Below, in pieces: positions 1-8,740 of a DNA stretch of 64,000 bases. Origin of the DNA: DASPNM01 sp035626515. GTDB lineage: Bacteria; Bacteroidota; Bacteroidia; Chitinophagales; Chitinophagaceae. Where the stretch lies: assembly GCA_035626515.1 (NCBI GenBank), contig DASPNM010000004.1, positions 1 to 64,000 of the forward strand. Direction: 5' to 3'. The translations under genes were made by a program, and so were the position numbers. The notes beneath the pieces are model-generated. The model did not search any database. It was not told the DNA's origin and saw only the letters and a program-made list of their open reading frames with translations. Numbering within the stretch: position 1 is the first letter of the stretch; the number at the start of each line of letters is the position of its first letter.

Positions 1-40
1 CCACCTTCAACCACCTTCAACAACCTTCCACCATTTTCAC
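1..40. repeat. Short degenerate repeats (CCACCTTCAA-like)
   Basis: Three to four imperfect copies of a 10-11 base unit, CCACCTTCAA and variants, run up to the stop codon of the peptidase gene. A similar run lies at 42204-42250, again directly after the stop of a minus-strand gene. The function is unknown, and the left end is cut by the window edge. Confidence 0.6.
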
Positions 41-2214
41 TAAAATCCCTTCGTTTCCTTCGGCGGCGCGAGGGTCTTGCGGGTATTCTCATTGCCCATG
101 TTCTGCAAAATCCAGGTCGTCATGTTGCTCCAGAGATGGAAGGTGGTGTTGTCCTGCATCCCGCCGATGCCGTGATTCTTGTCGGGGTAGTACATCGTCT
201 CAAAGTCCACGTTGCTCTTCACCAGGGCTTTGATCATCTGCACCGCGTTCTGGAAATGCACGTTGTCATCGGCCGTGCCGTGGATAAGCAGGTACTTGCC
301 CCTGATGCGGTCCGTAAAGTTGATTGGCGAATTGTCGTCGTAGCCCGCGGCGTTTTCCTGTGGCGTTCTCATGTACCTTTCGGTGTAGATGTTGTCGTAA
401 TACCTCCAGGACGTGACCGGTGCCACAGCCACAGCGGCGTCGAAGACGCCGGCGCCCTTAGTGATCGCAAGCGAGCTCATGAATCCTCCATAGCTCCAGC
501 CCCAGTGGCCGATGTTGTTGGTGTCCACGAAACTCATGCGCGATAAGTATTTCGCTGCATCGATTTGGTCTTCGATCTCGTACTTGCCGAGCTGCAGGTA
601 AGTCTTTTTCTTGAACTCCTCGCCGCGATAACCGGTGCCGGTATTATCCACGCTCACAACAATGAATCCCCGCTGTGCGAGCAATTGGTGCCAGTAGTTC
701 ACGGCGCCGAAGCGGTTGGCCACCTGCTGCGAGCCGGGACCTCCGTAATTGCAAAACAGCACCGGATATTTTTTATCGGCAGAAAAATGATACGGCTTTA
801 GCATCCAGCCGTTCAGGGTGTCGCCGTGACGATTCGGAACCCGGATGAATTCTGCCTTTCCGATCTCGTATTCATCCAGCTTCGCCTTTAGACGGCTGTT
901 CTCATTCACTACCTTGACCAGCGAGGCGGAAATGTTTTTCTTCTTATCAATTACAACATTGTACAGACTTACTACCTGCGGTGTGTTGAGCTCAGAGCGA
1001 AAATCGTAGAACTGGGTGAAATCTTCGTTGAATTCCGCACGGTGCCAGGCCTGCCCGGTGGTGAGGGGATAAGCTTTTTTTCCCGAAAAATCCGTGGCGA
1101 AAACGTTCCGGTCGAGGGGACGCGGGTAGGCAAGCGTATAAAACACGCGCCTGTTGGCCTCATCGATGCCGTTCACGTCGGTGATCTCGTAATTCCCTTT
1201 CGTAACCTGGATCCTGGTTTTCCCATCGAGGCTGTATAGATAAAGATGCCTGTACCCGTTCATCTCGCTGGTGAACAGAAAATGCTTGCCGTCCTTGAGG
1301 AACCACCAATCATCATTGATCTCGATGAAATACTTGTTCTTCTCTTCATAAAGAACATGGCTTGCGCCGGTTTGCGCCTGGGTGAGCAAAAGTTTCAGGT
1401 GGTCCTGGTGACGGTTCATCCAAAATACGACGAGCGAATGATCATCCTGCGTCCATTTGATGCGGGGAATATATATGTCTCCCTGTTCGTATTGTGCGCG
1501 TACATCGCGGTTGTTCGCGATGTCGTAGATGTGAATCTCGACCACCGAGTTGGCCTCGCCCGCTTTCGGGTATTTGTAGCTGTACTGGCTGGGGTAAAGG
1601 CTGTCGAATACCGTGAACTGGAACTCCCGCACCTTCGACTCGTCGAACCGGTAATAAGCGATGTAGTTGCCTTTCGGGCTCCACTGGTAAGCGCGCGAAA
1701 ACTCAAATTCCTCTTCGTACACCCAGTCGCAGTTCCCATTGATGATCTGGTTCCATTTCCCGTCGGTAGTGATGGCACGGCTTGTCTTGGTAGCGAGGTC
1801 GTAGAGATAGAGATTATTGTTTTTCACAAAGGCCACACGTGTCCCGTCGGGCGACAGGGTGGGATGGAGCACTTTTTCATTGTCCAGCTTCGTCAGCTTT
1901 TTCGAAACGGGGTCGTAGAGATAGACGTAGGATTTGGTCGAACGCCGGTAGATGGGCTCCACCCCGCGGCGCACGAGTACGATGTTCGGATTCGTGCTGC
2001 TGTAGATCACGTCCTCCGGTTCGAAAGCCTTTCCGAATTCATCCTTGAGATCCTTGACTACCGGGTCCTTTCGCTCTTTTCCGAAATCGGCAGTCACCGG
2101 CTCGCTCCGAAATGTCCGGACCTTGTAAATATCCTCCAGTGTGATCTGTTTTTTCTGCTGGGCCGAAACGGTAACGGGAACCAGGAAGAGAATCGCGATC
2201 AGAATGCGCATCAT
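40..2214 (-). CDS. Dipeptidyl peptidase IV family serine peptidase (S9B)
   Basis: Exported prolyl-type peptidase that should remove N-terminal dipeptides in the periplasm. The 724-residue product has a signal peptide (MRILIAILFLVPVTVSAQQ), a long beta-propeller region (about residues 60-450) and a C-terminal alpha/beta-hydrolase domain. The catalytic set is visible: Ser574 in GWSYGG, Asp649 in GTADDNVH and His681 in KNHGIGG. The length fits the S9B family. I start it at the ATG at 2214 (a second ATG follows at 2211) because the longer reading frame would put a hydrophilic extension in front of the signal peptide. It lies 82 bases downstream of the acyltransferase gene on the same strand and may be read with it. 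Family assignment is firm; the physiological substrate is unknown. Confidence 0.93.
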   Translation of the reverse strand: MMRILIAILFLVPVTVSAQQKKQITLEDIYKVRTFRSEPVTADFGKERKDPVVKDLKDEFGKAFEPEDVIYSSTNPNIVLVRRGVEPIYRRSTKSYVYLYDPVSKKLTKLDNEKVLHPTLSPDGTRVAFVKNNNLYLYDLATKTSRAITTDGKWNQIINGNCDWVYEEEFEFSRAYQWSPKGNYIAYYRFDESKVREFQFTVFDSLYPSQYSYKYPKAGEANSVVEIHIYDIANNRDVRAQYEQGDIYIPRIKWTQDDHSLVVFWMNRHQDHLKLLLTQAQTGASHVLYEEKNKYFIEINDDWWFLKDGKHFLFTSEMNGYRHLYLYSLDGKTRIQVTKGNYEITDVNGIDEANRRVFYTLAYPRPLDRNVFATDFSGKKAYPLTTGQAWHRAEFNEDFTQFYDFRSELNTPQVVSLYNVVIDKKKNISASLVKVVNENSRLKAKLDEYEIGKAEFIRVPNRHGDTLNGWMLKPYHFSADKKYPVLFCNYGGPGSQQVANRFGAVNYWHQLLAQRGFIVVSVDNTGTGYRGEEFKKKTYLQLGKYEIEDQIDAAKYLSRMSFVDTNNIGHWGWSYGGFMSSLAITKGAGVFDAAVAVAPVTSWRYYDNIYTERYMRTPQENAAGYDDNSPINFTDRIRGKYLLIHGTADDNVHFQNAVQMIKALVKSNVDFETMYYPDKNHGIGGMQDNTTFHLWSNMTTWILQNMGNENTRKTLAPPKETKGF

Positions 2215-2296
2215 GTAAAAAATTTGGGGGTAAATGTAAATGAAACCGGCCCTTAGACGGGTGCCGTTCACATAAAAATAACGAGCTGACATCGTC

Positions 2297-3559
2297 TCAG
2301 CGGCTCACCTCTGCCATATCCGGGATCGCCTCAACCTTGTAAGACCCGGCGTCCAGCTTTTTCTTCGTCTCCGAAAACGCATCGAGCGTAAGGGCGATAT
2401 CCTCATCAGTGTGGACTGCAGTCGGGATCAGCCGGTAGATGATGTGACCTTTCGGAATCACCGGGTAAACTACAATGGAACAAAAAATATGGTAATTCTC
2501 CCGAAGGTCGGTAACCATCATTGTAGCCTCTTCCACGCCGCCTTTCATGTAAACCGGCGTTACCACCGAGTCTGTTTTGCCAATATCAAACCCGCGCTCC
2601 CGGAGTCCCTGCTGCAGCTTGGTGGCGTTGCTCCAGAGTTTTTCTCTCAGCTCCGGCTGCGTGCGCAGCAGTTCGAGGCGCTTCAGGTTCCCGATCACCA
2701 AAGGCATCGGCAGACTCTTGGCAAAGATCTGTGAGCGGATATTGTACCGGATATAATCAATGATATTGCGGTCCCCGGCGATGAAAGCACCGATGGAAGC
2801 CATGGACTTCGCAAACGTGGAAAAATAAAGATCGATTTCGTCCTGCACACCTTGCGCTTCTCCGGCGCCGGCGCCCGTTTCGCCGAGCGTTCCAAATCCG
2901 TGCGCGTCATCCACAACGAGGCGAAATGAATATCTTTTCTTGAAGTCGACGATCTCTTTGAGCTTGCCCTGGTCCCCCGCCATTCCGAACACGCCTTCGG
3001 TAATTACGAGGATCCCGCCGGCCTGCTGTTTTTCGATCAGGTTCGTAGCCCGCTGCAGCTGCTTTTCGAAATCGGACATGTCGTTGTGCTTGAAAACATA
3101 GCGTTGTCCGGAATGCAGCCGAAGACCGTCAATAATGCAGGCATGGCTTTCGGCGTCGTAAACGATCACATCGTGCCGGCTGCACAGTACGTCGATCAGG
3201 CTCACCATTCCCTGGTATCCGTAATTCAGCAGCACCGCGTCTTCTTTCTGCTCAAAGGCCGCGAGCTCTGCCTCCAGCTGCTCATGATAAACACTGTTTC
3301 CACTCATCATCCGGGCGCCCATGGGATAAGCGAGCCCGAATTTCCTGGCGGCATCGGCATCAGCCTTACGCACCTCCGCGTGGTTAGCGAGTCCAAGATA
3401 ATTATTGAGACTCCAGACGATCATTTCCTGCCCGCGGAACTTCATACGGCTGGAGATCTCCCCTTCCAGCTTGGGGAAGGCGAAATAGCCGTGGATCTGG
3501 TCCCGGTGCTGTCCAATCGGGCCGTAATTTTTTACCAGTCTTTGAAAAATATCTCCCAT
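2297..3559 (-). CDS. PLP-dependent acyltransferase of the alpha-oxoamine synthase family (serine palmitoyltransferase/cysteate acyltransferase-like)
   Basis: Joins an acyl thioester to an amino acid with loss of CO2. The 420-residue protein carries the family hallmarks: an N-terminal substrate loop (SLNNYLGLANH), the PLP-binding aspartate and histidine in DDAHGFGTLGE, and the Schiff-base Lys251 in STFAKSMAS. It is longer than typical KBL or BioF proteins (about 390-400) and its N-terminus (MGDIFQRLVKNYGP) resembles the Bacteroidota subgroup that makes the base of sphingolipids or sulfonolipids. No biotin or threonine-degradation genes lie nearby, which favours a lipid role. Serine palmitoyltransferase and cysteate acyltransferase cannot be separated by eye. 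The closing base pairs of the gene lie 82 bases before the peptidase start. Confidence 0.85.
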   Translation of the reverse strand: MGDIFQRLVKNYGPIGQHRDQIHGYFAFPKLEGEISSRMKFRGQEMIVWSLNNYLGLANHAEVRKADADAARKFGLAYPMGARMMSGNSVYHEQLEAELAAFEQKEDAVLLNYGYQGMVSLIDVLCSRHDVIVYDAESHACIIDGLRLHSGQRYVFKHNDMSDFEKQLQRATNLIEKQQAGGILVITEGVFGMAGDQGKLKEIVDFKKRYSFRLVVDDAHGFGTLGETGAGAGEAQGVQDEIDLYFSTFAKSMASIGAFIAGDRNIIDYIRYNIRSQIFAKSLPMPLVIGNLKRLELLRTQPELREKLWSNATKLQQGLRERGFDIGKTDSVVTPVYMKGGVEEATMMVTDLRENYHIFCSIVVYPVIPKGHIIYRLIPTAVHTDEDIALTLDAFSETKKKLDAGSYKVEAIPDMAEVSR

Positions 3560-3636
3560 AAATGTTTTTTTAATGGTGGCACACCGCGCAAAGTTAAGGG
3601 AATACGTCGAAACACAATCGGTTCTTAATGAACTGT

Positions 3637-4161
3637 TTAAGCGAAGTTCTTCATTGAGATTAGCTGCCGGATCCGGGCCAGGTGGTGGTCGTCGTGCTCG
3701 GCCGCAAAGTAAAGCGAATCCACAAGTCGCATGGGTTGCTGCAGTCGCGGATGCAGCGCGGTCAGGGAGGCGGTTTCGACATCTGCAAATGCCACTTTCT
3801 CGACCAGGGCGCTCCGGGCAGCGCCGAACCGTTTGAGGAGCAAAACCAGCGACTCATCACCGTGGCGGGCGGAATGGGTGCGCGTATTGCTCATGTCCGC
3901 CGGGGTCAGTACTTCTTTTCCGCTCAGAAAATCATCTACGCGACTCGACCACAGATCTTCCAGGTCGCAAAGATGCCCTACCTGTTCTTTTACAGACCAT
4001 TTCCCTTCCGGTCTGGCGGAAAGGATTTCATCGTTAATACCTCTCAGCATGACCTCGAGGCGAAACGTGGTGCCGCGCAACCGTTCCAGGATAACCGGAA
4101 AAAGTCCGAGCGGGAAGTCGAAGGAAAAGCTCCTTTCGATCCAGGGAATTTGTTGAACCAT
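3637..4161 (-). CDS. DinB family protein
   Basis: A 174-residue four-helix protein of the DinB/YfiT superfamily. Members hold a divalent metal with three histidines and often act as thiol-dependent transferases or remain uncharacterised. Two of the metal-site regions are visible: the histidine in VKEQVGHLCDLE (near residue 65) and the pair in AEHDDHHLARI close to the C-terminus. There is no signal peptide, so the protein is cytosolic. The gene stands alone, 77 bases upstream of the acyltransferase start on the same strand. The substrate cannot be inferred. Confidence is high for the fold, low for any specific reaction. Confidence 0.85.
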   Translation of the reverse strand: MVQQIPWIERSFSFDFPLGLFPVILERLRGTTFRLEVMLRGINDEILSARPEGKWSVKEQVGHLCDLEDLWSSRVDDFLSGKEVLTPADMSNTRTHSARHGDESLVLLLKRFGAARSALVEKVAFADVETASLTALHPRLQQPMRLVDSLYFAAEHDDHHLARIRQLISMKNFA

Positions 4162-4490
4162 GATCCGCCGTTTATGCCGAAACTAATAATTCCCTCACAC
4201 ACGAAGATCCCCAAACTCAGCAAATACATGAGCGGCAGGAACGAGACCTTACAACTGGAGTGAGGAAAAACGGGAACACAAGTGTCGTCATGCAGGGTGA
4301 AATTGCGCTCAATTCTGTTGGCACAACATTTTCATTACCCTGCGTAGGAGTTGTGGAGTATGGTTTGAACCGTATGATGAAAACGGATCCTCACCTGCAT
4401 CTGTACTGAAAACGATTTCTCCACCGATCGCTTCATGCGGCTCATCGTTGTCCGCAATTTTCCCCTCATTCTTAAAATCTGAGTTATCCG
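4162..4490. other. Intergenic region between divergent genes
   Basis: This 329-base stretch separates the DinB-like gene (minus) from the metalloprotease lipoprotein gene (plus) and should carry both promoters. I see no clear TAnnTTTG element, no hairpin terminator, no tRNA and no convincing small open frame. Confidence 0.5.
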
Positions 4491-5636
4491 ATGAAGCGAA
4501 TTCTACCCGCCCTTTGTTGCATTCTTGTTCTGAACTCCTGCAGGAAAGAATCCAGCTTGTTTGCTGAGCAAAGATTGCAGCCGGAGGCAACACAACAACC
4601 GCAGTCCTGTGATTTTGGGATGATACAGTTTAACACGATAAAACGTCCTCCCGTGCCGGAGGGAACTCTGCAGCCGGATCTGCAGGAAAATGTTTCCGCT
4701 CCCGCCGTGTTGCTCCTCGATGTTGACGGCCATACGGTGACCGGGACGTCGTGGAATTATGCCGGACCTCTTGTTTGCGCACCGGCGAATCTTACGGCAG
4801 CCGGTATCGAAGAGATTGTTCGGCGGGTAAGCGAAGATTTTGCTCCTTTCGAAGTTGCGGTTACCACCAGCGAGTCGGCGTACAATCAGTGCAATCCGTA
4901 CAGACGCATGCGCGTTATTATTACCGAAAGCTGGGAATGGTTCGGTCTTGCGGGCGGCACCGCCTTTCTTGGCTCATTCGGCTGGGGAAACAATACCCCC
5001 TGTTTCGTTTTTAGCGTACTGCTGAATTACGACTCGAAAAAAATCGGAGAGGCAGTTTCACATGAGATCGGGCATACGTTTGGCCTCTACCATCAGCCTT
5101 TGGTGAGCTCTCTCTGCACGCTGCTCAATGAGTATCATCCGGGCGCCGGCACCGGACAGCTGGCCTGGGCGCCGATCATGGGACTGGGCTATTACAGGAA
5201 TATGACCACCTGGCACCGCGCATTAAACTGCAGCGGTCAGGATGATCTCGGGATTATTGAGAGCTATTTGGTTCGGAAGCCGGACGACCATCCGAACATT
5301 TTCGGCAATCCGACGCCCGTTGGATCACTTGCAACGGGCTGTATCAACGGCAGCAGCGACGTCGATTTCTTTGTAGCCGATCTTACAGTTCCCGCGACAC
5401 TTCTCCTTGAGCCGGCAAACGTCGGCGCCGGCAATGACGGCGCAAACTGTGATCTCCAGATGAAACTCTATTCCCGAACGCGCAGTCTGATTGGAATCAT
5501 TAACGATCCACAGGCGTTATCTGTTTCCATTTTTTTGGAGCCGGGGCGCTATTTCATTGGCGTGGAATCGGTGGAAAATGGGAATGCGGCGCGATATGGC
5601 CAGCTGGGCAATTATACCCTGCGTGTGCAGCCATAG
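4491..5636 (+). CDS. Zinc metalloprotease lipoprotein
   Basis: A 381-residue exported lipoprotein. The start is an ATG followed by a short signal with a lipobox ending at Cys17 (VLNSC). Residues about 193-203 read HEIGHTFGLYH, the complete HExxHxxGxxH metzincin zinc site with the catalytic glutamate, so it should be an active zinc peptidase. A methionine-containing stretch further on (AWAPIMGLGYY) may be the Met-turn. The last 90 residues (FFVADL through GRYFIGVES) look like a PPC-type beta-sandwich, common at the C-terminus of secreted peptidases. There is no type IX sorting tail, consistent with lipid anchoring. Alone on the plus strand and convergent with dapB, with two bases between stops. 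The target protein is unknown. Confidence 0.85.
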   Translation: MKRILPALCCILVLNSCRKESSLFAEQRLQPEATQQPQSCDFGMIQFNTIKRPPVPEGTLQPDLQENVSAPAVLLLDVDGHTVTGTSWNYAGPLVCAPANLTAAGIEEIVRRVSEDFAPFEVAVTTSESAYNQCNPYRRMRVIITESWEWFGLAGGTAFLGSFGWGNNTPCFVFSVLLNYDSKKIGEAVSHEIGHTFGLYHQPLVSSLCTLLNEYHPGAGTGQLAWAPIMGLGYYRNMTTWHRALNCSGQDDLGIIESYLVRKPDDHPNIFGNPTPVGSLATGCINGSSDVDFFVADLTVPATLLLEPANVGAGNDGANCDLQMKLYSRTRSLIGIINDPQALSVSIFLEPGRYFIGVESVENGNAARYGQLGNYTLRVQP

Positions 5637-5637
5637 G

Positions 5638-6354
5638 TCAGAATTGCAGGACTTCCGTCATGCCGAAAATGCCTTTCTTTCCGGGCAGGAATTCCGCCGC
5701 GAGTACCGCCCCCAGGGCGAACCCTTTCCGGTTGTGGGCTGTGTGTGTGATTTCGATGGTGTCTACCGCTGAAGAATATCTTACGCTGTGTGTGCCGGGA
5801 GTGGGATCAATCCGCTGGCTTATGATCTCCAGGTCTTCGGGATTGTCGCTCAGGTCATTCACCCATTTTTTTTTGCGGGGCACGCGCTGAAGGATCTGCT
5901 CGGCGAGCGTAATGGCCGTACCGCTTGGCGCGTCTTTCTTCTGGGTATGGTGAATTTCCTCGAGGATCACTTCATAGTCACCCCGGTCGGCGATCAGCTC
6001 TGCCAGCCTTTTGTTCACTTCGAAAAAAATATTTACGCCCACGCTGAAATTGCTGGCGTAGACAAAGCTTCCATTCCTCGTTTTAACAAGGTCGCGGACC
6101 TCATCGAGGTGCGACGTCCACCCGGTGGATCCGCAAACTACGGGGATGCCCGCGTCTATGCACTTCCGGATATTTTCCGCCGCCGAATGCGGCCCTGTGA
6201 ATTCAATGGCAACGTCATTGAAGGCAAGATTTTCGGGCGTGAGCTGGTCGAGATTGGAGGATTGAATTTTCAGCCCGATCTCGTGTCCGCGCGCAACTGC
6301 GATCTCCTCAATGGCCTTGCCCATTTTTCCATAACCAATAAGCGCGATTCGCAT
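5638..6354 (-). CDS. dapB: 4-hydroxy-tetrahydrodipicolinate reductase
   Basis: Reduces hydroxy-tetrahydrodipicolinate with NAD(P)H in the diaminopimelate/lysine pathway, feeding peptidoglycan and lysine. The 238-residue protein begins with a Rossmann nucleotide loop (IALIGYGKMGKAI) and contains the substrate/catalytic segment EEIHHTQKKDAPSGTA, with the histidine pair, the lysine and the PSGTA loop of the family. The length is typical of the short Bacteroidota form. It is the last gene of the parA-parB-DUF5683-dapB run, 35 bases after the DUF5683 stop. The same pathway's dapD is at 42842-43648. Confidence 0.95.
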   Translation of the reverse strand: MRIALIGYGKMGKAIEEIAVARGHEIGLKIQSSNLDQLTPENLAFNDVAIEFTGPHSAAENIRKCIDAGIPVVCGSTGWTSHLDEVRDLVKTRNGSFVYASNFSVGVNIFFEVNKRLAELIADRGDYEVILEEIHHTQKKDAPSGTAITLAEQILQRVPRKKKWVNDLSDNPEDLEIISQRIDPTPGTHSVRYSSAVDTIEITHTAHNRKGFALGAVLAAEFLPGKKGIFGMTEVLQF

Positions 6355-6389
6355 AAAGAGGGAGCGTGTGCGCCAAAGTTATAGGGAGT

Positions 6390-6995
6390 TTATTTGAAAG
6401 CAAGGACGAGACTGATCCCGTGGGTGCCGGCAACATCACTTTTCCCGGGGCGGATGTAAAGCCCCAGATCCGGGCCCACATCGAAGCTTTTCAAGTGCGC
6501 ATCCACGGCGGCGTCCACAACGTTCAATCCCCAGAAGACAAGAAAGAAAAGCGCCGAATAATCAATATCCCGGCGGTACTGGTTACGGTAGAACCGGAGG
6601 GATTCCTCGCTGAGCGGTTTGAGATGGTCTTTTATCTGGCTGAAGGAAGCGGAATCGGTGCGAAACACGCGCATATTGTATTTGACGCGGTAGGCGAACT
6701 TGGTATCGCGGTAATTTTTCAGGTTGTAAACGAAAATGCCGGCTGAAGTGCCGAGGGCCGCGTATACGATGGGAACCTTCCAGTATTTTTTGTTGTAGAT
6801 CTGTCCCAGGCCGGGAACGATCGCCGACCGGATCGCGGCTATTTTCGGATTGTAAGGTCGGACCCGCTGACTGTCCGCAACGGCGCGCGTCGTATCCGTT
6901 GGCGGGATACGTGTTTCCTGGGCGCCTGCATTCATTCCGGCAACCAGCACCGGCACATGCAACAGTATTCTGAAAATCTTAATCAAGCGGCACAT
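6390..6995 (-). CDS. DUF5683-type membrane protein
   Basis: A 201-residue envelope protein of unknown function. It has an N-terminal signal (FRILLHVPVLVAGMNAGAQ), the characteristic segment SAIVPGLGQIYNKKYWKVP, then one or two membrane-spanning stretches (IVYAALGTSAGIFVYNL and YSALFFLVFWGLNVVDAAVDA). The PGLGQIYNKKYWK motif is typical of this Bacteroidota family, which regularly sits between parB and dapB, as here. The chosen ATG overlaps the end of parB by 17 bases, implying translational coupling. Any link to chromosome segregation or cell-wall precursor supply is conjecture based on position. Confidence 0.82.
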   Translation of the reverse strand: MCRLIKIFRILLHVPVLVAGMNAGAQETRIPPTDTTRAVADSQRVRPYNPKIAAIRSAIVPGLGQIYNKKYWKVPIVYAALGTSAGIFVYNLKNYRDTKFAYRVKYNMRVFRTDSASFSQIKDHLKPLSEESLRFYRNQYRRDIDYSALFFLVFWGLNVVDAAVDAHLKSFDVGPDLGLYIRPGKSDVAGTHGISLVLAFK

Positions 6996-7896
6996 CCATT
7001 TGCGCGAGCAGCTTGTTCAGTTCCTCCTGGGAATAGAATTCGATGATGAGCTGGCCACTCCCGTTCCGGCCATGGCGAAGCTTCACGCGCGTGCTGAAAT
7101 GGGATGCTAATTTATCTTCTATGCGCTGGAAGGCGGAAGGCAGCCGGTTTTTTGCGGTTTTCTTAACAGCGCCGGTCTGTTTGTAAAGATTGCGTACGAG
7201 CGCTTCCGTCTGTCGCACCGACAACCCTTTGTCTTTAATCTCCCTGAAAATAAAAAGCTGATGGTCCACAGTATCCACATTGATCAGCGCGCGCGCGTGT
7301 CCCATGCTCAGCTCCCCGCTGCGGACAGCAAGTTGTATATCCGGCGGGAGCCGGAGCAGTCGAATGAAATTCGCGACGGTGCTACGGTCTTTACCCATTC
7401 GTTCCGCGACGTGCTCCTGCGTGTAGTTCAGCTCTTCCATCATGCGCTTGTAGCTGAGTGCGATCTCGATCGCGTTCAGGTCTTCACGCTGCAGGTTTTC
7501 GAGCAGCGCCAGCTCCAGGAGCTCCGCGTCGTTTGCCTGGCGTATGTACGCCGGAATGTCCTTGATGCCGGCGAAGCGCGCCGCGCGCCACCTTCTTTCA
7601 CCCGTAATCAACCGGTATTTTCCCGAGGGCAGCCGGGTAACGGTGACCGGCTGGATGATATCGTGAAGCCGGATGGACTGCGCCAGCTCCTGCAGGGCAC
7701 GCTCGTCAAAATCACGACGCGGCTGGCGGGGATTCACTTCGATTTCGTCGAGCGGAATGCGCATGCTGGTCGTGGCGGTTTCCACCACGCTGCTCTTCAG
7801 CTGACCGCTGCTTGTCTTCAGGTCAGCATCAATGCTCTGCAGCAGCGAGCGGATTCCCTTGCCCAGCGCTTCCTTATTTTGTTTTGGATTGGTCAT
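6979..7896 (-). CDS. parB: Chromosome-partitioning protein ParB
   Basis: CTP-dependent clamp that loads at parS sites and works with ParA in chromosome segregation. The 305-residue protein has the N-terminal ParB/Sulfiredoxin-like domain with LITGERRWRAARFAG (GERRxRA, the nucleotide-binding motif), a central helix-turn-helix region (YTQEHVAERMGKDRSTVANF) and a C-terminal dimerisation segment. The start is 13 bases after the parA stop, and its stop overlaps the DUF5683 gene. No TGTTNCACGTGAAACA-like parS site was recognised in the window. Confidence 0.96.
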   Translation of the reverse strand: MTNPKQNKEALGKGIRSLLQSIDADLKTSSGQLKSSVVETATTSMRIPLDEIEVNPRQPRRDFDERALQELAQSIRLHDIIQPVTVTRLPSGKYRLITGERRWRAARFAGIKDIPAYIRQANDAELLELALLENLQREDLNAIEIALSYKRMMEELNYTQEHVAERMGKDRSTVANFIRLLRLPPDIQLAVRSGELSMGHARALINVDTVDHQLFIFREIKDKGLSVRQTEALVRNLYKQTGAVKKTAKNRLPSAFQRIEDKLASHFSTRVKLRHGRNGSGQLIIEFYSQEELNKLLAQMDVPLD

Positions 7897-7909
7897 TTTC
7901 CGGTGGACT

Positions 7910-8713
7910 TTACAGCTCCAGCACCCGTTCGTCGCTTCGGATCTTCGTAAGGTTGTTCTTTTGCAGGATCTCCTTTGCCAGGTTCAGATAATTGACGGAG
8001 CCCTTGCTGTTTGCATCGTACAGGATCGCGGGCTTGCCGACGCTTGGAGCTTCCGCCAGACGCGAATTCCGGTGAATGATCGTGCTGAACACCATGTCTT
8101 CAAAATGCCGCCGCACCTCGCTCACCACCTGGTTGCACAGACGCAATCGCCCGTCGTACATGGTCATGAGAATCCCTTCAATCACAAGAGAAGGATTCAG
8201 CCGGCTCTGCACGATCTTGATGGTATTGAGCAGCTTTCCAAGCCCTTCCAGCGCGAAGAACTCGCATTGCACCGGCACCACCACCGAATGCGCTGCGGTG
8301 AGCGCATTTACCGTGATCAAACCGAGCGAGGGAGAGCAATCGACGATGATGAAATCGTATTCCGCTTCAACGGGTTCGATGATATTTTTCAGAACCGTTT
8401 CGCGGTTGGGGTAGTTGATCATTTCGATCTCCGCGCCCACCAGGTCAATGTGAGAGGGCAGAAGGTCGAGGTGGGGAATTTCTGTCTTAAGAATGACATC
8501 CCGTGGCCGCGCGGCATTCACCATGCAATCGTACAGGCTTTGCGTGATGTTGTGCAGGTCAAATCCCACGCCTGTCGTGCTATTCGCCTGCGGATCGGCG
8601 TCTACGAGCAGGGTGCGGAATTCGAGAACGGCGAAGCTCGCCGCGAGGTTAATCGCTGTGGTGGTCTTTCCAACGCCTCCTTTTTGATTCGCAACACCGA
8701 TGATCCTTCCCAT
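7910..8713 (-). CDS. parA: Chromosome-partitioning ATPase ParA
   Basis: Walker-type ATPase that binds nucleoid DNA and moves ParB-bound origins. The 267-residue protein opens with GVANQKGGVGKTTTAINLA, containing the deviant Walker A box (residues 11-18, with the signature Lys11). DADPQAN and IIVDCSPSLG follow as the Walker A' and B regions. No N-terminal DNA-binding extension is present, so it is the short chromosomal (Soj) form. It sits 13 bases before parB and 27 bases after the hydrolase gene, probably in one transcript. Confidence 0.96.
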   Translation of the reverse strand: MGRIIGVANQKGGVGKTTTAINLAASFAVLEFRTLLVDADPQANSTTGVGFDLHNITQSLYDCMVNAARPRDVILKTEIPHLDLLPSHIDLVGAEIEMINYPNRETVLKNIIEPVEAEYDFIIVDCSPSLGLITVNALTAAHSVVVPVQCEFFALEGLGKLLNTIKIVQSRLNPSLVIEGILMTMYDGRLRLCNQVVSEVRRHFEDMVFSTIIHRNSRLAEAPSVGKPAILYDANSKGSVNYLNLAKEILQKNNLTKIRSDERVLEL

Positions 8714-8740
8714 TTTGTCTTCGTCCGAGGACGGTGGTTT

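Noticed and set aside
1..40. CRISPR-like repeat array
   Set aside because: Units are only 10-11 bases, degenerate and without spacers; no cas gene is present in the window.
1246..2256. Long plus-strand open frame of 336 residues
   Set aside because: It is antisense to the DPP IV peptidase gene, which has a signal peptide and full catalytic triad. The antisense translation shows no domain and reflects GC-rich codon use.
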